Below, piece after piece: positions 6,981 to 13,475 of a DNA stretch of 14,623 nucleotides. The notes beneath the pieces were generated by a model that was not told the DNA's origin, ran no database searches, and saw nothing but the letters and a program-made list of their open reading frames with translations. Source of the DNA: Armatimonadaceae bacterium. GTDB lineage: Bacteria > Armatimonadota > Armatimonadia > Armatimonadales > Armatimonadaceae. The translations under genes were made by a program, and so were the position numbers. Within the stretch, counting starts at the first letter, position 1; each line of letters begins with the position of its first letter. Where the stretch lies: positions 1-14,623 of the forward strand of contig JAUJNC010000108.1 of assembly GCA_030446525.1 (NCBI GenBank). The letters run 5' to 3'.

Positions 6981-8468
6981 ATGTCCGTTAGCGGTATCCA
7001 TCTCTCCCGCATGCACGTGCTGCCTGCCGCCGCTGGCGCGGCGCCCGCAGCCGGTACCGCGCCCGCCACGAGCGGCCCGTCGCGGGCGGGCAAGCCCAAC
7101 ATCGTCCTTATCTTTACCGACGACCAGGGGTACGCCGATGTGGGGGTGTTCGGCGCCAAAGGCTTCGCGACGCCGAACCTGGACCGGATGGCGGCCCAAG
7201 GGCGCACGTTCACCAACTTCCATGTCGCCCAGCCGGTCTGCTCGGCCTCGCGCGCAGCGCTTCTGACCGGCTGCTACCCCAACCGCATCGGCATCCATGG
7301 CGCGCTTGGCCCCGGCGCCAAGCATGGCCTTTCGGATGCGGAGATGACGCTTGCCGAGATGGTGAAGCAGCAGGGCTATGTGACCGGCATGGCGGGCAAG
7401 TGGCACCTCGGGCACCACCGGCAATTCCTCCCGACACACCACGGTTTCGATGAGTACTTCGGCCTGCCCTATTCCAACGATATGTGGCCCCACCACCCCG
7501 AAGCCAAGGCGGGCACCTATCCGCCTCTGCCGCTGATCGAGGGCGATACGGTGGTCAAGCTCGGCCTGGATCACGAGGACCAGGCGCAGCTCACCACGCT
7601 TTACACGCAACACGCCGTACGCTTCATCGAGCAAAACAAGGACAGGCCCTTCTTGTTCTATCTGGCGCACTCCATGCCGCACGTGCCGCTGCATGTGAGC
7701 AGCAAGTTCAAGGGCAGATCCGGCCAGGGTCTCTATGGCGATGTCATGATGGAGATCGACTGGAGCGTCGGTGAGGTGCTGGAGGCACTCGAGCGGTGCG
7801 ACATCGACCGGGAGACGCTGGTCATCTTCACCTCCGACAACGGCCCGTGGCTCAGCTACGGCGACCATGCCGGCTCGTCGGGGCCGCTTCGGGAAGGGAA
7901 AGTCACAAGCTGGGAAGGCGGCACGCGGGTGCCGTGCATCCTGCGTTGGCCCGGCACGATACCCGCGGGCACGACCTGCGCCGACATGCTCATGACGATC
8001 GACCTGTTCCCCACCCTTGCGACGCTGGTCGGCGCGGAGCTGCCCGGGCACAAGATCGACGGGCTGGACAGCTGGCCGCTGCTGTGCGGCCAGGAGGGCG
8101 CACAGAACCCGCACGAGGGCTACTGCTGGTACTACGAGAACAACCAGCTTCAGGCCGTCTCCAGCGGCGACGGCCGCTGGAAGCTCGTGCTGCCGCACGC
8201 CTACCGCACGCTGGGAGGGCGTCCGGGTGGTACCGACGGGATCCCCGCAAAGTACGAGAAGCGCAACGTCGAGCGGGCGCAGTTATTCGATCTGACGACG
8301 GACGTGGGCGAGACCACGGACGTGGCGGAGCGGCACCCGCAGATCGTGCGGCGCCTTCTGGATCTGGCCGAAAAGGCGCGCGAGGATCTGGGGGATGCGC
8401 TGACGCACCGGCAGGGCAAAGGTGTGCGTGATCCGGGTCGCGTGGAGGAAGCATCGCCGGCGCAATGA
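6981..8468 (+). CDS. Sulfatase, S1 (formylglycine) family
   Basis: A complete 495-residue type I sulfatase of the arylsulfatase A group. Seen: the metal site TDDQG (Asp47/Asp48); the activation signature C-S-A-S-R (Cys87 to Arg91), in which Cys87 would be oxidised to formylglycine; GKWHLGH (Lys140, His142); SMPH (His234); TSDNG (Asp286/Asn287); and Lys307 in REGK. The C-terminal subdomain carries [17 protein letters not shown], the usual ending block. The family hydrolyses sulfate esters of polysaccharides or small aromatics; the substrate is unknown. The N-terminus is Ala/Pro-rich (15-37) but lacks an evident n-region plus hydrophobic core, so export is unclear, unlike many polysaccharide sulfatases. 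No formylglycine-generating enzyme or anSME gene is in the window. The next gene starts 141 bases downstream. Confidence 0.95.
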   Translation: MSVSGIHLSRMHVLPAAAGAAPAAGTAPATSGPSRAGKPNIVLIFTDDQGYADVGVFGAKGFATPNLDRMAAQGRTFTNFHVAQPVCSASRAALLTGCYPNRIGIHGALGPGAKHGLSDAEMTLAEMVKQQGYVTGMAGKWHLGHHRQFLPTHHGFDEYFGLPYSNDMWPHHPEAKAGTYPPLPLIEGDTVVKLGLDHEDQAQLTTLYTQHAVRFIEQNKDRPFLFYLAHSMPHVPLHVSSKFKGRSGQGLYGDVMMEIDWSVGEVLEALERCDIDRETLVIFTSDNGPWLSYGDHAGSSGPLREGKVTSWEGGTRVPCILRWPGTIPAGTTCADMLMTIDLFPTLATLVGAELPGHKIDGLDSWPLLCGQEGAQNPHEGYCWYYENNQLQAVSSGDGRWKLVLPHAYRTLGGRPGGTDGIPAKYEKRNVERAQLFDLTTDVGETTDVAERHPQIVRRLLDLAEKAREDLGDALTHRQGKGVRDPGRVEEASPAQ

Positions 8469-8541
8469 GATCGGGCGAGGCATCATGCCGTAGAGGTCGC
8501 CCCGGATACGGCCTTCCGCTCCCGCCCCCTCTTCCCTGCTC

Positions 8542-8575
8542 ACTCAGCTATTGCGCGGCGACGCAGAGGCTGAGT
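8542..8575 (+). terminator. Hairpin downstream of the sulfatase gene
   Basis: The inverted repeat actcagc / gctgagt (8542-8548, 8569-8575) encloses a smaller tgcg / cgca stem. It lies between the sulfatase stop and the ribosome-binding site of the next gene. There is no T-run, so it could also be a leader structure of the esterase mRNA. Confidence 0.35.
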
Positions 8576-8598
8576 AGATCCGCATGATGGTATGGAAC

Positions 8599-8603
8599 GG
8601 AGG
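8599..8603 (+). promoter_or_regulatory. Ribosome-binding site fixing the esterase start
   Basis: GGAGG six bases before ATG 8610. An in-frame ATG at 8592 lies upstream of this site and would add six residues before the lipoprotein signal, so 8610 is the better start. Confidence 0.65.
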
Positions 8604-8609
8604 CAACGG

Positions 8610-10013
8610 ATGAATCGGCAGGTACGCCATGCCCGTATGGTCGCGGCGCTCGGTCTCGTCGCCGGATGCGCTTTCCCAGGGGAGTCCCAGACGGGCGACG
8701 CCGCGGCGGGAAGCCGCACTGCGACTACGCCGGGGGCCGTGCGGACGGCTCTGCGCGCCGAGGCCCGGCCGCTCAAGGGCGCAGACGGCGACTTCGACGC
8801 GTTGATGCCCCTCATCCGCGACGCCCGCTTCGTGCTGATCGGCGAGGCGACTCACGGCACGCACGAGTTCTACCGCGATCGCGCCCGGATCACCCAGCGG
8901 CTGATCGCGGAGAAGGGCTTCACCGGCGTCGCTATCGAGGGTGACTGGCCGGACGCCGAGCGGGTCGACCGCTATGTGCGCGGCGCGCAAGGGTCCGACA
9001 AAGGCGCGGAGCAGGCGCTTTCCCAGTTCACGCGCCGCTTTCCGCGCTGGATGTGGGCCAACACCGATGTCCTGGATTTCGCGCAGCGGCTGCGTGCGCG
9101 CAACCAGGCGTTGCCTGCCGCCGCACCGCGGGCCGGATTTTACGGGCTGGACCTGTATAGCCTCGGCCCTTCCGCCGACGCCGTGGTGCGGGCTCTCGAA
9201 GGGATCGATCCGGAGGCCGCCCGCCGCGCGCGCCGCCGCTACGCTGTCTTCGCGCCGTACCGCGACGACGCGGAGCGCTACGGGCTGGCCACCATGGCCG
9301 GGAAGGCATCGGAAGGGGAGCGGGAGGCGCGAGCACAGTTCGAGGAGCTGCAAAAGATGCAGCCGCGAGGTGATGCGGACCCGGCTCGCGCCGACGCCCT
9401 CTTCTCCGCACTCCAGAACGCGCGCGTGGTGAGGAACGCCGAGGAGTATTACCGGACCCTGTATCGCGGCGGCGTTTCAACCTGGAATCTGCGTGACAAG
9501 CACATGGCCGACACGCTCGACGCACTCGCCGAACACCTCACGCGCCGGAACGGCGGCGCGCCCGCGAAGATCGTGGTCTGGGCGCACAACAGCCACGTCG
9601 GCGACGCCCGCTGGACCCAAACGGGCGCGCCGTCGGAGTGGAACATCGGCCAGCTCACCCGCGAGCGCCACGAAGGCCAGACCGTGCTGATCGGCTTCAC
9701 GACGTACACGGGAAGCGTCTTTGCGGCGTCCGCCTGGGGAGAACGCGGCACGCAAAAGCGCCTCCTTCCCGCGCTGCCCGGCAGCTTCTCCGCCGTCTTC
9801 CATGACGCCGGCCTGGGCGACTTCCTGTTGCTCTTGCGCGGCAGGCGCGCGCTCGCCGATGCCCTGCCCGAGCCGCGCCTGGAGCGCGCCGTTGGCGTGG
9901 TCTATCTGCCAGAGACCGAGCGCGAAAGCCACTACTTCCTGGCACATTTGACGAAACAGTTCGACGCCGTTATCCACCGCGACGTAACGCGCGCCGTCAC
10001 GCCGATCAAATAA
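8610..10013 (+). CDS. Erythromycin-esterase family lipoprotein
   Basis: A 467-residue member of the erythromycin esterase family with a lipoprotein signal: a basic N-region, then the lipobox LVAGC with Cys20 as the lipidated residue. Family motifs are intact: LIGEATHGTHEFYRDR (Glu79, His82, His85), VAIEGDWPDA (Glu110), RWMWANTDVLDF, GFYGLDLYSL, and VVWAHNSHVGD (His326, His329). These correspond to the His/Glu catalytic centre of EreA/EreB. Despite the name, most environmental members are not shown to open macrolides, and resistance should not be assumed. Lipidation would place it in the periplasm on a membrane, which is unusual relative to cytosolic EreA/EreB. The spacing and hairpin before it suggest an independent or weakly coupled unit after the sulfatase. 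Confidence 0.93.
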   Translation: MNRQVRHARMVAALGLVAGCAFPGESQTGDAAAGSRTATTPGAVRTALRAEARPLKGADGDFDALMPLIRDARFVLIGEATHGTHEFYRDRARITQRLIAEKGFTGVAIEGDWPDAERVDRYVRGAQGSDKGAEQALSQFTRRFPRWMWANTDVLDFAQRLRARNQALPAAAPRAGFYGLDLYSLGPSADAVVRALEGIDPEAARRARRRYAVFAPYRDDAERYGLATMAGKASEGEREARAQFEELQKMQPRGDADPARADALFSALQNARVVRNAEEYYRTLYRGGVSTWNLRDKHMADTLDALAEHLTRRNGGAPAKIVVWAHNSHVGDARWTQTGAPSEWNIGQLTRERHEGQTVLIGFTTYTGSVFAASAWGERGTQKRLLPALPGSFSAVFHDAGLGDFLLLLRGRRALADALPEPRLERAVGVVYLPETERESHYFLAHLTKQFDAVIHRDVTRAVTPIK

Positions 10014-10092
10014 CAGAGCATGCAGAGCATTTCGGCGCTTGTGACCCTGAATGCAGCCCCGTTTTTGTCGAGTTTTGTCCTGGCGGAAACCG

Positions 10093-10111
10093 GCGGGAGG
10101 CGTCCTCCCGC
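10093..10111 (+). terminator. Strong hairpin downstream of the esterase gene
   Basis: A perfect 8-bp stem gcgggagg / cctcccgc with a cgt loop lies 79 bases after the stop. It is the strongest short hairpin noticed in the window. No T-run follows. The remaining sequence from 10014 to 10266 shows nothing recognisable on either strand. Confidence 0.4.
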
Positions 10112-10280
10112 TCCGTGCAGTGGCGGGCCGGCAGGTCCAGGCCGCTTTGCAGGACGGGCTTGCGCGCCTGGATCAGGTCTGGTATGCCCTGGCCGTCGTG
10201 CCCTGCCATGGCGGTACGGTTTGCCCCGGTTTTTACGGGGGTAACCTGCAGGGGCGATTCTTTGCAGGGAGGTACTTTTG

Positions 10281-10778
10281 ATGGCCATGGATGACGAGGG
10301 TGCTGGCACGGACGGCGGCATGAGCGATGTGGGGGCCGCAGGCCCGGGCGCCGGGACCGAGCAGGGCTTGGGCGCGGGTAACATCAGTCGCGCCAGCGAC
10401 CAGGGCGGCGGGACTGCGGGCGAGATGACCGATGCCGGAACGCCGGGGGATGCCGGCCAGGACCGGGACGCCGAAGGCTCAGGGGTGGACGCCACGCCGG
10501 GGCTGGGCGGCGTAGGCGCGGGCGACCCGGGTGGGTTGGACCCCATGGCGCCCATAGTATGCCACACGACCCGCGGCTCGTGTTCAGCCGGCATCCCGCG
10601 CCGGCAGTCCACCGTGTCGGTCTCGGCACCGTCGCGCACAGTGATCATCTTCGCGTCGTACCACGCCTGCGCACCCGTACGTGCGTCACGGATCTCCACT
10701 ACCAGAGCCGGGCTGGCCATCCTGCTCTGGACGCATCCGGCCAGCAGCGTTGCCCCACGGCGAAGGCGACGGCGGTGA
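10281..10778 (+). CDS. Gly/Ala/Asp-rich hypothetical protein, 3' end uncertain
   Basis: GGGAGG (10267-10272) stands eight bases before ATG 10281, a good initiation site. The first ~90 residues are low-complexity, acidic and Gly/Ala-rich with an imperfect repeat: DGGMSDVGAAGPGAG and AGEMTDAGTPGDAGQD. It has no Cys, no hydrophobic helix and no recognisable domain up to about residue 92 (GGLDPMAP). After that the frame runs antisense through the remnant of a lipoprotein gene and the composition changes abruptly (residues about 93-165), so the native stop has probably been lost by a small deletion and the real protein was likely 90-100 residues. An intrinsically disordered protein is plausible; so is a chance ORF in GC-rich DNA. 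Function is unknown. Confidence 0.4.
   Translation: MAMDDEGAGTDGGMSDVGAAGPGAGTEQGLGAGNISRASDQGGGTAGEMTDAGTPGDAGQDRDAEGSGVDATPGLGGVGAGDPGGLDPMAPIVCHTTRGSCSAGIPRRQSTVSVSAPSRTVIIFASYHACAPVRASRISTTRAGLAILLWTHPASSVAPRRRRRR
10545..10750 (-). pseudogene. Lipoprotein remnant, carboxypeptidase-regulatory-like
   Basis: On the minus strand, LLAGC (lipobox; Cys codon complement of 10733-10735) is followed by VQSRMASPALVVEIRDARTG, then AQAWYDAKMITVRDGAETDTV. This pattern (VV.VRDA.TG.PA.Y.A....DG.Y.DTV) is what I know from small lipoproteins with a carboxypeptidase-regulatory-like beta-sandwich. The signal peptide before LLAGC is missing: the sequence passes straight into an antiporter remnant. After about residue 60 the frame becomes Pro/Ser-rich nonsense that is simply the complement of the Gly-rich forward ORF. 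Both ends are therefore lost. The call rests on motif recognition only. Confidence 0.5.
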
Positions 10779-11195
10779 TCTCGCCGCGGCGGGGCGTGTC
10801 GGGCGGGGAGACCGAGCACCAGGGCCAGCCCGAGCGCGCCGCGCAGCCCGCCCCAGAACAGACGTGCTGGTGGCGCGGGTCGATCCGCCGGCCGGATCGG
10901 GAAAAAAAGCGCGCAGAGGGGGTAGACGGCAGCCGCCTGCCCGACCGTGATCAGAGGATCGCCAGCGCCAGGGGCAGAGCGACCGCCAGGAACTGCTCGC
11001 GGGCCTCGCGGGTGCCGATGAGCAGTGTGAAGACGAGCGAGCCACGACGAAGGCGGCGTACTCCCAGAACGAACCCATGGCCTTCGCGGCCCCGGTCCCG
11101 AAATCGCGCCCAGGGTGCCGATGTTCCCGAGGATCAGCCCCGTAGTCAGTGTCGCCAGCACGCAGGACCTCGAGGCGCTCGATTGTCCAGACCAA
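10756..11195 (-). pseudogene. Na+/H+ antiporter (CPA1 type) C-terminal remnant
   Basis: Three minus-strand frames must be joined. They read [20 protein letters not shown], then AMGSFWEYAAFVV, then LLIGTREAREQFLAVALPLALA, a frame change near an in-frame stop, VGQAAAVYPLCALFF, LFWGGLRGALGLALVLGLP, and after one more shift PDTPRRGEITAVAFAV. The aromatic-GGLRGALaLALaL block is a hallmark of the late helices of CPA1/NhaP-like monovalent cation:proton antiporters, and RRxEI(I/T)AVAFxVV normally follows it. The first ~250 residues are absent, and the sequence stops abruptly at about 10756, where the lipoprotein remnant begins. At least three frameshifts make it non-functional. Confidence 0.72.
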
Positions 11196-11203
11196 CAGCT
11201 TCC

Positions 11204-11958
11204 TCAGCTAGCAGCCCGCCCCGGCGGTTCACCGCCACCAGCGCCGCCCCGAGGATGCCCGCATCGTTGCGCAGCGCGGCCGGCACAACCCCGGTCTTGA
11301 CCGTCAGGCGGGGGAGGAACTTGTGGTGCTTTCGTCACGCCGCTGCCGACGATGATGAGGTCGGGCCAGGAACAGCCGCTCCATCGCGAGCAGGTAATTG
11401 TCCACGCGTCCGGCCCAGTCGCCCTGGCCAGGGTCCTTGCGCTCGCGGGCGTTGGCGGCGCGGCGTTCGCCGTGCCGGTAGCCGCGGATCTCGATGTGCC
11501 CCAGTTCGGTGTTGGGCAGCAGGTTGGCCGCCGGTGAACAGCGCCGTGCCGATGCTGGTGCTGAGGGTGACCATCAGCACCACGCCGTTCTGGCCCCGGC
11601 CCGCGCCCCACCGCATTCCTCCGCCAGCCCCGCGGCGTCGGCGCCGCCGATCACGCGCGCGGGGCAGCCTCCGGGGCCCGCCCCCCAGCACCCGTTCCGG
11701 GTTCTCGCCGACCCAGGCGGGGTCGAGGTGGACGGTGGTGAGGACCCGCCCCCCTGGATCACGGCCGGGAAGCCGCAACCCAGCGGCCCTTCCCAGGCGA
11801 AATGCCGGGCGATGTCGGCGACGGCGGCGGCCAGAGCCGCCGTTGTGGCGGGCTGGGGCGTCGCGACGCGGCAGCGCCGGGCCTTCAGCGTGCCGCGCGC
11901 CGTGTCCGCCGGCGCCCTCGACGCCGGTGCTCTGGATGTCGATGCCGAGCACGTCCAT
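11204..11958 (-). pseudogene. ppgK: Polyphosphate glucokinase pseudogene
   Basis: The full length of a ROK-type polyphosphate glucokinase can be followed across frames. It starts MDVLGIDIQSTGVEGA at 11958. A shift leads to ADTARGTLKARRCRVATPQP with ATTAALAAAVADIARHFAWE and GPLGCGFPAVIQGG. Another shift gives VLTTVHLDPAWVGENPERV. Then come [20 protein letters not shown], a shift to [16 protein letters not shown] sequence, and finally [14 protein letters not shown]. The nucleotide-binding loop has changed: GIDIG is GIDIQ, and TLGTGIG is TLSTSIG. The family phosphorylates glucose using polyphosphate. It starts 14 bases after the manD stop on the same strand, so it was probably the second gene of a sugar-catabolism operon. 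At least four frameshifts abolish function unless the local sequence is wrong. Confidence 0.8.
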
Positions 11959-11972
11959 CCGTGTTTTTCGTC

Positions 11973-13217
11973 CTACCAGTCGTGGACCGAGCCGTCGGCG
12001 CGGCGGGTAGGCAGATAGGCGCGCTTGTACGGGTACTTCTTGGCGGCCTCCTCGTTGATGTCACAGCCCAGCCCCGGCGCCTCGTTGGGCCACAGGTAGC
12101 CGTCGCGGTACTCGGGCGCGCCCGGCAGCACCTCGTGGACGACGTCCGGGAAGGCGACCATTTCCTGCACGCCGAAGTTGGGGATGGACACGTCGACGTG
12201 GACGTTGGCGGAGTGCGTCATCGGGGCGATGTCGCCCGGCCCGTGCCAGGCGGTAAGGATCTGGAACGGCTCGGCGAGCGCGGCGATCTTGCGCGCCTCG
12301 GTGACGCCGCCGATGTGCCCCAGATCGCAGCGGATGAAGTCGATGAGCTGCTCGGTGAAGAGCGGCAGGCACTCGTAGCGCGTGTGGAACAGCTCGCCCA
12401 TCGCGATCGGCGTCGTCGAGTGCTGACGGAGGAGGCGGAACGACTCCTTGTGCTCGGGCCGCAGCGGGTCTTCGAGGAAGAAAAGGTGGTACGGCTCCAG
12501 CTCCCTGGCCAGCCGCGACGCCTGGATGGGGTTGAGCCGCTCGTGGACGTCGTGGAGCAGCTCGACGTCGTCGCCCAGGGTGGAGCGCAGATGTTCGAAC
12601 AGTTTGGGCACGACGCGCAGGTATTGGGAAGGCTCCCAGTTGGTCTCGACGTGCGGCAGTGCCTCGCCGCCGGCCGTCGCCGTGCCGGCGCCCGACCCCC
12701 AGGTCGCCGAGGCCGCCTCTTTCGCCCCGCCGACGCCGTAGGTCCCGACGGCTTTGGGCACGGCGACCTGCGCGCGCACCACCTGGAAACCGCGCTCCCT
12801 CTTCGCCCGCACCGCGTCCTCGACCGCCACGGGGTCTTTGCCGCCCGCGTGGGTGTAGCACAGCGCGCCCTCCCGCGTCTTGCCCCCCAGCAGCGAATAA
12901 AGCGGCAGATTCGCCCGCTTGCCCTTGATGTCCCAGAGCGCCAGATCGATCCCCGCCAGCGCGGTCATCAGGACGGGCCCACCGCGCCAGTACGTGCCCC
13001 GGAACAGGTACTGCCACGTGTCCTCGATGCGGTCGGGGTCGCGCCCGATCAGGAGCGGCGCGATGTGTTGGCGGAGCGCCTCGGCGACCGCCAGCTCGCG
13101 CCCGTTCAGCGTGGCGTCGCCGACGCCGTACAGCCCCGGCTCGTCGGTCAGTATCTTGACGACGACGTAGTTCCTGCCCGGGCAGGTGACGATAACGCGG
13201 ACCTCGGTGATCTTCAT
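11973..13217 (-). CDS. manD: ManD/RspA-type mannonate dehydratase
   Basis: A complete 414-residue enolase-superfamily protein of the D-mannonate dehydratase (ManD) clade, also annotated as RspA. All expected residues appear: Arg148 and Tyr160 (the catalytic pair in the family), metal ligands Asp223 (HDVHER), Glu249 (FFLEDP) and Glu275 (MGELFHT), His225, and His325 in HGPGDIAP. SIPNFGVQE and the ending PYKRAYLPTRRADGSVHDW are clade signatures. The family dehydrates D-mannonate, and in some members D-gluconate, to 2-keto-3-deoxygluconate, a step in hexuronate breakdown; some members have very low activity, so the physiological substrate is uncertain. GGAG lies about ten bases before the ATG. 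The flanking CBM9-like and pectate lyase-like genes suit plant polysaccharide use. The downstream partner ppgK is decayed. Confidence 0.94.
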   Translation of the reverse strand: MKITEVRVIVTCPGRNYVVVKILTDEPGLYGVGDATLNGRELAVAEALRQHIAPLLIGRDPDRIEDTWQYLFRGTYWRGGPVLMTALAGIDLALWDIKGKRANLPLYSLLGGKTREGALCYTHAGGKDPVAVEDAVRAKRERGFQVVRAQVAVPKAVGTYGVGGAKEAASATWGSGAGTATAGGEALPHVETNWEPSQYLRVVPKLFEHLRSTLGDDVELLHDVHERLNPIQASRLARELEPYHLFFLEDPLRPEHKESFRLLRQHSTTPIAMGELFHTRYECLPLFTEQLIDFIRCDLGHIGGVTEARKIAALAEPFQILTAWHGPGDIAPMTHSANVHVDVSIPNFGVQEMVAFPDVVHEVLPGAPEYRDGYLWPNEAPGLGCDINEEAAKKYPYKRAYLPTRRADGSVHDW

Positions 13218-13271
13218 TTTCTGGGACTCCTCGACACGGACCAGATTCGGCGCGGCGCGGGAAAGTTCCTG

Positions 13272-13475
13272 CTACTTTCGCGGGGCCGGCAGCACCAGGG
13301 GGAACGCCCCCGGTTCGAGGTCCCGCCCCAGCCCCGGCGCGATCTCCAGTCAGCCCTTGCGGCCCCGGCCGTCGTTGTCGTTGACGAGGAGGTTGAAACG
13401 GACGCCGTAGGTCCGGCCGCCGTGTCACAGGGCGCCGAAGGCCGCAAACGCCGACGAGAACGCCGGCACGACAAG
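13272..13475 (-). pseudogene. CBM9-like domain C-terminal remnant with in-frame stops
   Basis: Reading on the minus strand from just after the stop of the beta-helix gene: LVVPAFSSAFAAFGAL, TGA (complement of 13425-13427), HGGRTYGVRFNLLVNDNDGR, then GRKG, TGA (13350-13352), LEIAPGLGRDLEPGAFPLVL, then TAG at 13272-13274. The GFNL.VNDNDG.GR.GWLEW.PGIG pattern is the end of a carbohydrate-family-9-like binding domain. The second TGA occupies the position where Trp is normally found, consistent with TGG to TGA mutation. There is no start codon or upstream part of the domain. It probably marks the 3' end of a lost glycoside-acting or secreted protein gene between manD and the beta-helix gene. Confidence 0.65.

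Noticed and set aside
10559..12010. A 483-codon open frame on the plus strand
   Set aside because: It is antisense to the recognisable ppgK, antiporter and lipoprotein remnants, is Arg/Pro/Ser-rich without any family motif, and is long only because GC-rich DNA has few stops.
13308..13325. ggttcgaggtcccgcc resembling a tRNA T-arm
   Set aside because: No acceptor, D or anticodon arms can be folded around it, and it lies in the CBM9-like coding remnant.
13350..13427. TGA read as Trp (recoded genetic code) in the CBM9-like segment
   Set aside because: Intact genes nearby use TGG for Trp, and several end in TGA (for example mhqD, the one-helix protein and DUF3616 genes), so the standard code holds and the TGAs are nonsense mutations.
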